From Acetobacteraceae bacterium (GTDB lineage: Bacteria > Pseudomonadota > Alphaproteobacteria > Acetobacterales > Acetobacteraceae), in the NCBI GenBank assembly GCA_019237355.1, contig JAFAHH010000693.1, positions 1 to 8,387 on the forward strand: a DNA stretch of 8,387 nt, given 5' to 3'. Below, one piece after another: positions 1-5,954 of this stretch. Position numbers and translations under genes: made by a program. Position 1 is the first letter of the stretch; the number at the start of each line of letters is the position of its first letter. The notes below the pieces were generated by a model that worked only from the letters and a program-made list of their open reading frames with translations, did not search any database and had not been told where the DNA came from.

Positions 1-94
1 CGGGGTGCATGGCGAAGCGGCGCAGCACTTCGACATGGGCATGCCCGGCGCCTAGCAGGACGATGTCGGTCCTAATGGGCGCCGCTTGGTGCAT
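1..94 (-). CDS. SelD-like / FAD-dependent oxidoreductase, N-terminal fragment (runs off the left edge)
   Basis: Only the first 31 codons lie in the window. Read on the minus strand from an ATG at 94-92, they give a short hydrophobic strand, then LLGAGHAHVEVLRRF. This is the dinucleotide-binding GxGxxH-type start of pyridine-nucleotide-disulfide oxidoreductases. That exact style (GGGHAHVEVLRRF) is typical of the NADH-dehydrogenase-like domain fused to the N terminus of selenide, water dikinase (SelD) in many proteobacteria; SelD makes selenophosphate from selenide and ATP. The kinase half is outside the window, so a stand-alone FAD-dependent oxidoreductase remains possible. The ATG follows the stop of the upstream 108-residue gene by 18 nt in the same frame, so the two are probably cotranscribed. 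A GAGGA run abuts the ATG directly, closer than usual for a ribosome binding site, so the start is likely but not certain. Confidence 0.7.
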   Translation of the reverse strand, partial: MHQAAPIRTDIVLLGAGHAHVEVLRRFAMHP

Positions 95-112
95 TCCTCT
101 GGCGGCCCGCCT

Positions 113-439
113 TCATCCGGCGGTGGAGCGGAGACCCGGGAAGAGGAGGGGCAGGGCACTGATTTGGCGCCATCCCTCACCCTCGGTGGTGCGCTGGACC
201 TGCAGGTTATCGAAGTAGCGATCCAGCACGGCCGCCCGCTCTTGAGCCAGCGGGGGCGAGCAGTAATCCTCTTCTTCCCACACCGCCGACCCGTCCTCCT
301 TGGCCCGGGCGCCCGTGAGCGAGCGGGTGAGGGCTCGGCCGAATGGGTGCATGGATTGGAACTCCCCGGCTTCCAGCCGTTCTCTGAGTTCCCCCAGCCG
401 ATCTTCTTTCGCCCGAGCGGTCACGAGATAGAAGGCCAT
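113..439 (-). CDS. Conserved hypothetical protein, 108 aa, upstream of SelD-like gene
   Basis: I do not recognise a characterised family. The protein begins MAFYLVTARAKEDRLGEL, a beta strand followed by a charged helix. It contains a conserved-looking WEEEDYCSPPLAQER stretch near residues 54-68 and is soluble, with no signal peptide or membrane segment. The opening strand-helix pattern and small size are reminiscent of dimeric alpha/beta (ferredoxin-like) proteins such as YciI or antibiotic-biosynthesis-monooxygenase folds, but this is only an impression. The ATG is preceded by an AAAGGA ribosome-binding-like run about 7 nt upstream, supporting the start. The stop is TGA, 18 nt before the ATG of the SelD-like gene and in the same frame, so the two genes look like an operon. 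GC-rich codon use matches the chromosomal flank rather than the island. Confidence 0.72.
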   Translation of the reverse strand: MAFYLVTARAKEDRLGELRERLEAGEFQSMHPFGRALTRSLTGARAKEDGSAVWEEEDYCSPPLAQERAAVLDRYFDNLQVQRTTEGEGWRQISALPLLFPGLRSTAG

Positions 440-603
440 GGGCTTATCCTTTCACCGCAGCTTACTCGCCCGGCTATATGGGGGCAGCTTTAGGTGGGCC
501 TCAAGCGGGGCGGGGCAGCCGCCCTCACGCGCTGGCCCTGAAACCGAGGTTGACCTTGCCGTGAAAGGGGAAATGCTGGCTTGCGCTCCGGAGCCACGCC
601 GAC

Positions 604-816
604 ATGTCGATTAGCGTCTTTGTCTCAACGGTTTCCGACGAGTTTCGCCGCTACCGCGATCAACTGCGCACCGACCTGACGCGGCACAATGTCGAGGTAA
701 AGGTTCAGGAGGACTCAAGGGGCTTGGCCAGCGACAGGCCCGCGCCCCTGGCAAAGGTTTTTGGTGCTCGCCGGCGGACAGCAGCATCAGGGACTCTAGA
801 GCCAGCGGTTCTTTGA
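604..816 (+). pseudogene. Truncated DUF4062-type protein (N-terminal ~37 codons only)
   Basis: The first 37 codons (604-714) read MSISVFVSTVSDEFRRYRDQ and on through HNVEVKVQED. This is the start of DUF4062 domains: a first beta strand VFVSTVSDEF, a helix with R-x-Y-R, then a second strand. DUF4062 is a TIR-like/nucleotide-sensing-style domain usually found at the N terminus of large STAND/NTPase proteins, many in defence islands. After codon 37 the similarity stops abruptly. The remaining codons (SRGLASDRPAPLAKVF onward to the TAG-type end near 816) look like random sequence, so the gene was cut by a deletion or recombination near 714. The ATG has GGAG at 590-593, about 10 nt upstream, so the original start survives. 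The stretch from 715 to 921, after the break, shows no recognisable gene. A short functional peptide is unlikely. Confidence 0.72.
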
Positions 817-921
817 TGGATGACGGTACAGTCCACATCCTTCGGTCCCCCATTTGCGCAATTCACTCACGGACGGGTCGCGCCCGGAGCGTCACTCGGC
901 TGGCGGAAAACGTGATGCAGT

Positions 922-2532
922 TCAGGGAAGCATTACGCTCTGCACGCGATAGCCTTTCTCTCGCAACAGTTCGAGAAGGCTGCCATGGCCGCTGAGGTGC
1001 CCGGCGCCAACAAGCACGACCACGTTCCCGGATGATAGCTGCTCTTCAAGCTTGGGCATCCAGGCGAGGTTCCGCTCTTCCAATATATGAAGCCAAAACA
1101 CCGCCGCGTCAGCGTGGCTGACAAATTGTGCCTCGCTCAGCCTCTGAATCGAGTCGAAGTCGCCCATGTTTATAGCAGCAACGAGGCGGCCACGCACTTC
1201 GCTGGGGTCGGTGGCGAGCTTACGACGAATGTTGCCTACATACACGCTATCAGGGACGGCAACCATTTCCTTGTAGAATAGCTCTTTCGTATCTAGCGAA
1301 ACGATTTGGATTCCGCTCCGCTGCGCTACGGTCCAAAAGATGTTGAAGATGTTGTTGCGGGATTTTGCGAACGACTTGTCGCATGTTTCTAGGCGGAATG
1401 CTGTCACTGCTGGCGGAAGCAGAAGGGCAGAGTCAGGCGACATCCCGCACGCCGCCACCCTGTCTCGGAACGCCTTGACTTCGCCTGCGGTCAACTCCTG
1501 AGCCAGCGAGCCATGGCTGCGGATCATCCAGCTAGGCTGCGGCGGTTCGGGATCGGAAGGCTGCCACTCGACAACGAGGGCGTGGGCCCCGTCTAGAACA
1601 GACATGGACGGCTGCCTGAGACGGGAATCGCCATCGTTCAGGGAACCGATAAACGTGCTCGTCCTGCCGTTCGGTGCCGTCACCTGAAATGCCGGGACCC
1701 CGTACGCCCCCACGGCCGGGTGGCCCATGCATACGGAAATCACTCCCGCCGCTGTTGATAAAACGAATATGACTATGCCGCTTACGACTGCAATCGACCG
1801 AAGCGGATGAGATTCTACATCGAGAAACCGCAACACCGTTTTTAAGATAGGGCCGCTCAGTCTAAAGATAACGCATGCCAATATGGTTAGCCAAACCCAG
1901 AGAGACGTATAAATCGCCGACATGACTACAATTGCCATATCTCCGGGAACAGATATTGCCATTTCCACAATACGGGATGGTTTAGGAAAATCGTGAGTGC
2001 TCCATAGGAAAACAATGTATACCGCTATCGTCCCCAGCAGCGCGGCCATGAAGAAGTCGCTGACCAAGGCGAGCCCCAGTGCAGCAGCCCTCTGCGACCC
2101 AACGAGTAATTTCAATAGCGCCCGAGTTTTCCATACAGAGAGGTAAGCGGTAACAGCACCGACCGCCATGGCCGTGTCGTCCAGATCGTCAGCGAGAGGC
2201 ACGTGGCCTTCGAGGATACCTAAAGCCGCTACCGCCAGCCGGAAAACCTGTACCGCCAGCCGGAGGCTAAGAAACGCGATCAGGCTGCTTTCCCAGCATG
2301 CCTTGCTAAATTGTCGGTCGCCATATGTAAGCTGGAACAGCTTCAGCGTCCATGAAACCGCAGAGCTAGACAACGGCGCTGCACGTTTCGTCAAGAAAGT
2401 ACTTATTTCGGCAAGCGCTTGTGGCTTTGCACGCTTCTCAGCGGACCCGGATAGCCAGTAAATGCCCGTCGCGAGCGCAACCGCTCCTGCCGGAACTAAG
2501 AAAATGGCTGCCAAGTCGTTTAACCAGGCCAT
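922..2532 (-). CDS. Multi-pass membrane protein with C-terminal TraB/GumN-like domain (536 aa)
   Basis: Residues 1 to about 270 are a membrane region with several hydrophobic segments, roughly 5-25, 83-105, 120-143, 150-176, 199-226 and 248-268. Residues about 280-536 match the TraB/GumN (TIKI-like putative metalloprotease) pattern: a strand ending in GSLND (296-300) where the family has GTIH, a following VVE (320-322), an RN pair (487-488) and the second motif LVGAGHLSGHGSLLELL (507-523). The first conserved His is therefore Asn here (codon AAC), while the second GxxH is kept, so catalytic competence is doubtful. Positive charges before the last helix suggest that the C-terminal domain faces the periplasm. 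I chose the ATG at 2532; a TTG at 2592 would add 20 residues but has no ribosome binding site. Codon use is less GC-rich than the flanks. It is transcribed away from the resolvase remnant. Function is unknown; TraB-family proteins alone are usually about 300 aa. Confidence 0.78.
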   Translation of the reverse strand: MAWLNDLAAIFLVPAGAVALATGIYWLSGSAEKRAKPQALAEISTFLTKRAAPLSSSAVSWTLKLFQLTYGDRQFSKACWESSLIAFLSLRLAVQVFRLAVAALGILEGHVPLADDLDDTAMAVGAVTAYLSVWKTRALLKLLVGSQRAAALGLALVSDFFMAALLGTIAVYIVFLWSTHDFPKPSRIVEMAISVPGDMAIVVMSAIYTSLWVWLTILACVIFRLSGPILKTVLRFLDVESHPLRSIAVVSGIVIFVLSTAAGVISVCMGHPAVGAYGVPAFQVTAPNGRTSTFIGSLNDGDSRLRQPSMSVLDGAHALVVEWQPSDPEPPQPSWMIRSHGSLAQELTAGEVKAFRDRVAACGMSPDSALLLPPAVTAFRLETCDKSFAKSRNNIFNIFWTVAQRSGIQIVSLDTKELFYKEMVAVPDSVYVGNIRRKLATDPSEVRGRLVAAINMGDFDSIQRLSEAQFVSHADAAVFWLHILEERNLAWMPKLEEQLSSGNVVVLVGAGHLSGHGSLLELLREKGYRVQSVMLP

Positions 2533-2619
2533 CGCGAACAACCCAAATCCCCGACTGTTTCGGACCAACGTGCTGTGCAAAAGCCACCGCAAAAGTTAAG
2601 ATTTTCGCACCAAAATCAG

Positions 2620-2644
2620 GCCATTGAAAACAAATGGCTTTTTT
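2620..2644 (+). terminator. Hairpin with T-run, possible rho-independent terminator
   Basis: GCCATT (2620-2625) and AATGGC (2633-2638) form a perfect 6-bp stem with a 7-nt loop, followed immediately by six T (2639-2644). The form is that of an intrinsic terminator on the plus strand. The place is odd: it lies between two divergent genes with no plus-strand gene directly before it. It may be a leftover of a displaced gene, a block on antisense transcription into the resolvase, or simply a protein-binding dyad. Confidence 0.4.
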
Positions 2645-2674
2645 GCTGCGTAAATTAGCTGCATAATGGACCTC

Positions 2675-3268
2675 ATGAAGTACGGCTACGCGAGGGTGTC
2701 ACCGGGGCGGCAAGAGCGAGAGCGTGGACGCGCAGGCGCGGCAACTGACCAAGGCCGGATGCAAGAGGGTATTCCGGGACCTGCATGTGAGCTGGCCAAG
2801 ACCGACCGCGCAGCTTCGCCGCGTGATCGATGCGCTTGAAGCGGGCGGCGTGCTGATGGTGACGCGGCTCGACCGGCTGGCGCGATCAACCCGCGACCTG
2901 CTGAACACCTTGGCCGCGATCACTACGAAGGGCGCGGGTTCAGATCCTTGGCCGAGACATTCGCCGACACCGCTGCTTGTCACCGACGGCTAATGCTCAC
3001 CGTGCTAGGCCGGCCTGCGGAGTTCGATCATGACCTTATCCGGGCGCGCACCAGCGAGGCCCGCGAGCGGGCCAAGCGGCGCGGCGTGAAAATGGGCCGC
3101 AAGCCGAAGCTCACCCGGCACCAGCAGTGCGAAGCGATTAAGCGGCGCGACGTGGACGGCGAGCCGATCCGGGACATTGCCCCCAGCTACAACGTCCACA
3201 ACAGCAGGATTTCTCGTTTGACCGTGTCGAGCTCGATCTACGACGGAACAGGAGTCTCTGATCGGTGA
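2675..3268 (+). pseudogene. Serine recombinase / Tn3-type resolvase, frameshifted remnant
   Basis: Three frames must be joined to recover a resolvase. Frame one (ATG at 2675) gives MKYGYARVS with the catalytic serine at 2699-2701. Frame two starts near 2724 with VDAQARQLTKAGCKRVF and includes VLMVTRLDRLARSTRDLLNT (RLDRLARS at 2865-2888). Frame three, from about 2945, gives LAETFADTAACHRRL, a degraded GxxAEF motif, IRARTSEARERAKRRGVKMG and the C-terminal helix-turn-helix ending HNSRISRL near 3223. Breaks lie near 2702-2723, within 2787-2810 (a local shift and return that destroys the usual SGAKTDRAQL stretch) and near 2936-2945 (one base lost). All catalytic regions are recognisable but cannot be made as one protein. 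The family acts in cointegrate resolution of Tn3-like elements or in plasmid and invertase systems. The tail after 3223 does not look like resolvase and may be the junction with the next module. Confidence 0.88.
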
Positions 3269-3318
3269 ATCGCGAGGAAATTGAAGGAAGATGTGCGTGC
3301 AAGCGATAGAGATATTGT

Positions 3319-3324
3319 AGGAGA
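3319..3324 (+). promoter_or_regulatory. Ribosome binding site fixing a TTG start
   Basis: AGGAGA sits 6 nt before the TTG at 3331. It is the best ribosome binding site upstream of the ATPase gene and is the reason for choosing a non-ATG start. A loose -35-like TTGAAG lies at 3281-3286 with a weak GATAGA about 18 nt on, so a promoter for the operon within 3275-3315 is possible but not clear. Confidence 0.6.
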
Positions 3325-3330
3325 AAAAGC

Positions 3331-4452
3331 TTGGCCAATTCACGGCGTCGCCGTATTAGCCCCGGGATACCGCTCACTGATGCTCATCGCACCTTATTTG
3401 CTTCCGTACAGAAACGAGGCGCCCAATCGGTTTGTTTCTTCAATAATAAAGGGGGTGTTGGAAAGACCACGCTTGTGGCGAATCTTGGAGCTGAACTCTC
3501 TCTAAACTTTGAGGCCCGAGTTCTCGTCGTTGACGCTGATCCTCAGTGCAACCTAACTCAGTACGTGCTCGGCGATGAAGAGGTTTTAGAGACGTATAAT
3601 AACTCCAATGACCCAGAAAGCGTATATTCGGTTATTCGACCTCTTTCCCTTGGAAAGGGTTACGGAACCAATTTACCGATTCGTCAATCTGAGGCCTTTG
3701 GCTTCGATATCATTATAGGTGATCCGCGTCTTGCTCTTCAGGAGGATCTGCTCGCCAGCGACTGGAAAGACGCGAGGGGTGGAGGAATGCGCGGCATAAG
3801 AACCACATTCGTTTTTGCAGACCTGGTTTCGAAAGCAAAAGACCTAAAGTATGACTTTATACTTTTTGATATGGGGCCATCCTTAGGAGCCATCAATAGA
3901 TCTGTTTTGCTTGCTATGGATTTCTTTGTAGTCCCGATGTCGATTGATGTTTTTTCGTCATGGGCAATCCGGAATATTGGGAATACTATCAACATTTGGC
4001 AGAGGGAGCTTAAGACAGGAATCGCACTAGCCGAGGACCCCGCTGAGCTAGAAAGCATAGATCGCACCCGGACAATTAGGTTTCTAGGATACGTAACCCA
4101 ACAGCACAGAGAGAGGACAGAGGAAGATGCTGACCTGGATGTAGTGGAGAGTGATGAGGCATCCGAAACCCGCCGAAAGCGAATTGTCCAAGCATATGAA
4201 GAGATCAGCGAAAAATTCCCAGAACAAATCTCTGATAGCCTCGGTCGTTTCCTAGATTGTGTGGAGATTAATCCCTTTCTGGGAAATGTGCGCCATCTCG
4301 GAAGCTTGGCTCCGAAATCACAGAGCCAGCACTCACCGATGATTTCCGTACGCGGGACTGGCCGCTTTGTGCAATCACGCAAGCAAGCGCGGGAGATTTA
4401 TCGAGATATTGCTCGTCGATATCTGGAAAACTTGGAAAAGTTTTTAAGATAG
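3331..4452 (+). CDS. ParA/MinD-family P-loop ATPase (373 aa), first gene of ParA-SIR2 operon
   Basis: A deviant Walker A motif of the ParA/MinD/Soj class, KGGVGKTT, lies at residues 40-47, with the signature lysine K40 and catalytic K45. Walker A' VVDADPQCNLT is at 66-76 and Walker B FILFDMGPSLG at 176-186 (D180). The core resembles chromosome- and plasmid-partitioning ATPases (AAA_31/CbiA type). The roughly 150-residue C-terminal part carries a charged stretch (ERTEEDADLDVVESDEASE) and an unusual helical end, longer than ordinary ParA (about 250-270 aa). No ParB gene or obvious parS repeats are present. The gene ends 2 nt before the SIR2-like gene, implying one transcript and translational coupling. 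Initiation is at TTG with a good ribosome binding site. The base composition is clearly AT-richer than either flank, pointing to acquisition. The role is inferred: nucleotide-switch sensor or regulator of the SIR2 partner rather than DNA segregation. Confidence 0.9.
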   Translation: MANSRRRRISPGIPLTDAHRTLFASVQKRGAQSVCFFNNKGGVGKTTLVANLGAELSLNFEARVLVVDADPQCNLTQYVLGDEEVLETYNNSNDPESVYSVIRPLSLGKGYGTNLPIRQSEAFGFDIIIGDPRLALQEDLLASDWKDARGGGMRGIRTTFVFADLVSKAKDLKYDFILFDMGPSLGAINRSVLLAMDFFVVPMSIDVFSSWAIRNIGNTINIWQRELKTGIALAEDPAELESIDRTRTIRFLGYVTQQHRERTEEDADLDVVESDEASETRRKRIVQAYEEISEKFPEQISDSLGRFLDCVEINPFLGNVRHLGSLAPKSQSQHSPMISVRGTGRFVQSRKQAREIYRDIARRYLENLEKFLR

Positions 4453-4454
4453 AT

Positions 4455-5351
4455 ATGTTCAACGCTGATTTGATAGACGATCTCGCTCGCGAGAAGGTCG
4501 TGCTATTCTTGGGCGCGGGCGTGTCTGCCAGTGCAGCGACCGCAAGCGGGGGAAAGATCGCTGGATGGGAAGACTTCCTCTCGAAAAGTGCACGTTCCCT
4601 AGAATCCAAAATCAAAAGTCAGGTTGATGACCTTATTCAGAAGAAAGATTATCTGCTTGCTTGTGAAATCCTAAAAACTACTCTGGCCGAGGCGTGGAGC
4701 CAACGTATTACCGACGAGTTTGGCCAAAGAGCTGCACCTTCGGGTCTCCACAGGGCGATTATCAGCTTAAGGCAGAGGCTTATTATCACAACAAATTTCG
4801 ACAAACTTTTGGAAACTGCATGGGAATCATTAGATGAAAGGGATACACATTACCCCAGCACGCTAACCGTGATTGACGAGAACGTTTTCAAATCTCTGAA
4901 GGATCACTCGCGGAAATATATAATCAAAATTCATGGCACAGTAGACAACCCTAACTCTTTAGTATTTTCTCGATCTGAATATATTCGCTCGGCGTTCGGC
5001 AACTTACGATACACTGAATTCCTAGAGAGCCTGCTTCTCAACTATACGTTCCTATTCATCGGATTCTCTATGAATGATCCGGCGATCACATCACTGATGG
5101 AAATGTATGCCTTAAAATTCCCAACAGCAAGACCTCATTATATATTTGCAGCTGGGCCAATTGCTGAAAACATTATTGAGATAAATAAGCGGCTCCGGAA
5201 GCTGGTGCACATCGTCTATGATCCCGCGAATGATCATGCCGAACTGACATTAAAGGTTTCAGAGCTTGCGAAGTCGGTGACTGAGCGCCGTCGGGGAATG
5301 TTTGCTGAGTGGATTGGCTTAACCAGCGGCGGTTTCGACACCGGGGCCTGA
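4455..5351 (+). CDS. SIR2-like (SIR2_2-type) NAD-binding protein, 298 aa, probable defence effector
   Basis: The sequence carries the sirtuin-fold signature set: VVLFLGAGVSASA (15-27) for NAD phosphate binding, LIITTNFDKLLE (109-120) with the TNFD ribose-binding motif, KIHG (158-161) with H160 as the expected catalytic histidine, and FLFIGFSMNDPAI (199-211), the closing SIR2_2 motif. It lacks the Cys4 zinc module of protein deacetylases. Proteins of this type in bacterial defence (Thoeris ThsA, SIR2-HerA, SIR2-pAgo, Avs, DSR) degrade NAD+ on phage sensing and abort infection; that function is inferred here. Unlike DSR or ThsA this protein is only the SIR2 domain plus about 70 C-terminal residues, so sensing must come from a partner, presumably the ATPase 2 nt upstream. 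The last codons overlap the toxin gene by 43 nt and appear to lie beyond an insertion junction near 5325-5331, so the native C terminus may be altered. Confidence 0.9.
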   Translation: MFNADLIDDLAREKVVLFLGAGVSASAATASGGKIAGWEDFLSKSARSLESKIKSQVDDLIQKKDYLLACEILKTTLAEAWSQRITDEFGQRAAPSGLHRAIISLRQRLIITTNFDKLLETAWESLDERDTHYPSTLTVIDENVFKSLKDHSRKYIIKIHGTVDNPNSLVFSRSEYIRSAFGNLRYTEFLESLLLNYTFLFIGFSMNDPAITSLMEMYALKFPTARPHYIFAAGPIAENIIEINKRLRKLVHIVYDPANDHAELTLKVSELAKSVTERRRGMFAEWIGLTSGGFDTGA

Positions 5352-5599
5352 GGCGGCTTTATGAAGACGACGACCGGCGCGAGATCAACCCACAGCAGGC
5401 GGATAAAATCGCGCGCATGTTGGCGCGCCTCGACGAGGCGACACGCCCCGAACAGATGGATTTGCCGGGTTTTCGGCTGCATCCATTGAAAGGCAATCTT
5501 GCCGGTTTTTGGAGCATCACCGTTGGCGCGAACTGGCGGATTATTTTCCGATTCGAGCACGGCGACGCGACCGATGTTGATTTAGTCGATTACCATTAG
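5309..5599 (+). CDS. higB: HigB-type (RelE superfamily) toxin, N terminus altered
   Basis: HigB toxins are ribosome-dependent mRNA interferases of the RelE/ParE superfamily. The body matches closely: FRHRGLRRLYEDDDRR (residues 9-24), a helical pair, LPGFRLHPLKGNLAGFW (52-68), the NWRIIFRFE strand (75-83) and the terminal DVDLVDYH. Family members usually start with about four residues before FRH. Here the native ATG is missing, and the only available upstream start in frame is a GTG at 5309, inside the SIR2-like gene, giving an extra MDWLNQRR leader. A GGGGA at 5293-5297 could serve as ribosome binding site. The gene overlaps the SIR2 stop by 43 nt. The antitoxin gene follows 14 nt downstream in the normal toxin-first HigBA order. 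Loss of the native upstream region probably also removed the autoregulated higBA promoter, so expression may depend on read-through. Whether the toxin is still made and active is uncertain. Confidence 0.85.
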   Translation: MDWLNQRRFRHRGLRRLYEDDDRREINPQQADKIARMLARLDEATRPEQMDLPGFRLHPLKGNLAGFWSITVGANWRIIFRFEHGDATDVDLVDYH

Positions 5600-5601
5600 C
5601 G

Positions 5602-5607
5602 AGGAGG
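5602..5607 (+). promoter_or_regulatory. Ribosome binding site of higA
   Basis: A near-perfect AGGAGG lies 6 nt before the ATG at 5614 in the short gap after the toxin stop. It is much stronger than the toxin's own signal, as expected if the antitoxin is made in excess. Confidence 0.7.
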
Positions 5608-5613
5608 CGACAA

Positions 5614-5922
5614 ATGCCGATGAAAAATCCACCCCATCCCGGGCTTTCGGTGCGGCACGACTGCATCGAACCGCTCGGTCTCACCATCACTGAAGCGGCA
5701 AAAATTTTGGGCGTGACTCGCCAGACCCTCAACAACGTTGTCAACGGCAAGAGCGGGATTTCCGCGGATATGGCGATCCGGCTCGGCAAGGCATTTGGCG
5801 GTGATGCGGAAACGTGGCTACGGCTTCAGATGGCCTACGATCTTGCACAGGCCCGCCAGCGCGAGAGCGAGATCAACGTCAAGCCAGTATCGCGACGAAA
5901 GCTACATGCGCCCCACCTTTGA
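5614..5922 (+). CDS. higA: HigA-type antitoxin, XRE-family HTH protein (102 aa)
   Basis: HigA antitoxins bind and neutralise HigB and repress the operon through a helix-turn-helix. The HTH is plain at residues 22-52: LGLTITEAAKILGVTRQTLN followed by NVVNGKSGISADMAIRL. It continues into the HigA-specific helix FGGDAETWLRLQMAYDLAQA (61-80). The length is usual for the family and the N-terminal PPHPG stretch (residues 6-10) is typical. The C-terminal tail (SRRKLHAPHL) is short and variable as in relatives. The start has a strong ribosome binding site. It lies 14 nt after the toxin gene and is GC-rich, unlike the ParA-SIR2 block, so the TA pair and that block probably have different histories. 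It looks complete and functional. Confidence 0.92.
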   Translation: MPMKNPPHPGLSVRHDCIEPLGLTITEAAKILGVTRQTLNNVVNGKSGISADMAIRLGKAFGGDAETWLRLQMAYDLAQARQRESEINVKPVSRRKLHAPHL

Positions 5923-5935
5923 TTGCACGCCGCGC

Positions 5936-5954
5936 GGAACTAGCCGCGAGTTCC
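5936..5954 (+). other. Small perfect hairpin downstream of higA
   Basis: GGAACT (5936-5941) and AGTTCC (5949-5954) form a 6-bp stem with a 7-nt loop, 14 nt after the higA stop. No T-run follows, so it is a weak candidate for termination or transcript-end protection. Confidence 0.3.

Noticed and set aside
86..493. 135-codon plus-strand open frame
   Set aside because: Antisense to the 108-residue hypothetical gene, which has better start, composition and operon context.
440..603. Possible tRNA (for example tRNA-Sec as an island target near SelD)
   Set aside because: No anticodon-stem, TTCGA-type T-loop or acceptor pairing was seen here or elsewhere in the window by eye.
922..2592. TTG start giving a 556-residue TraB-like protein
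   Set aside because: No ribosome binding site before 2592 and a polar, non-family leader; ATG at 2532 leads directly into the first membrane helix.
3738..4382. 214-codon minus-strand open frame
   Set aside because: Antisense shadow of the clearly real ParA-like ATPase gene; serine-rich translation without motifs.
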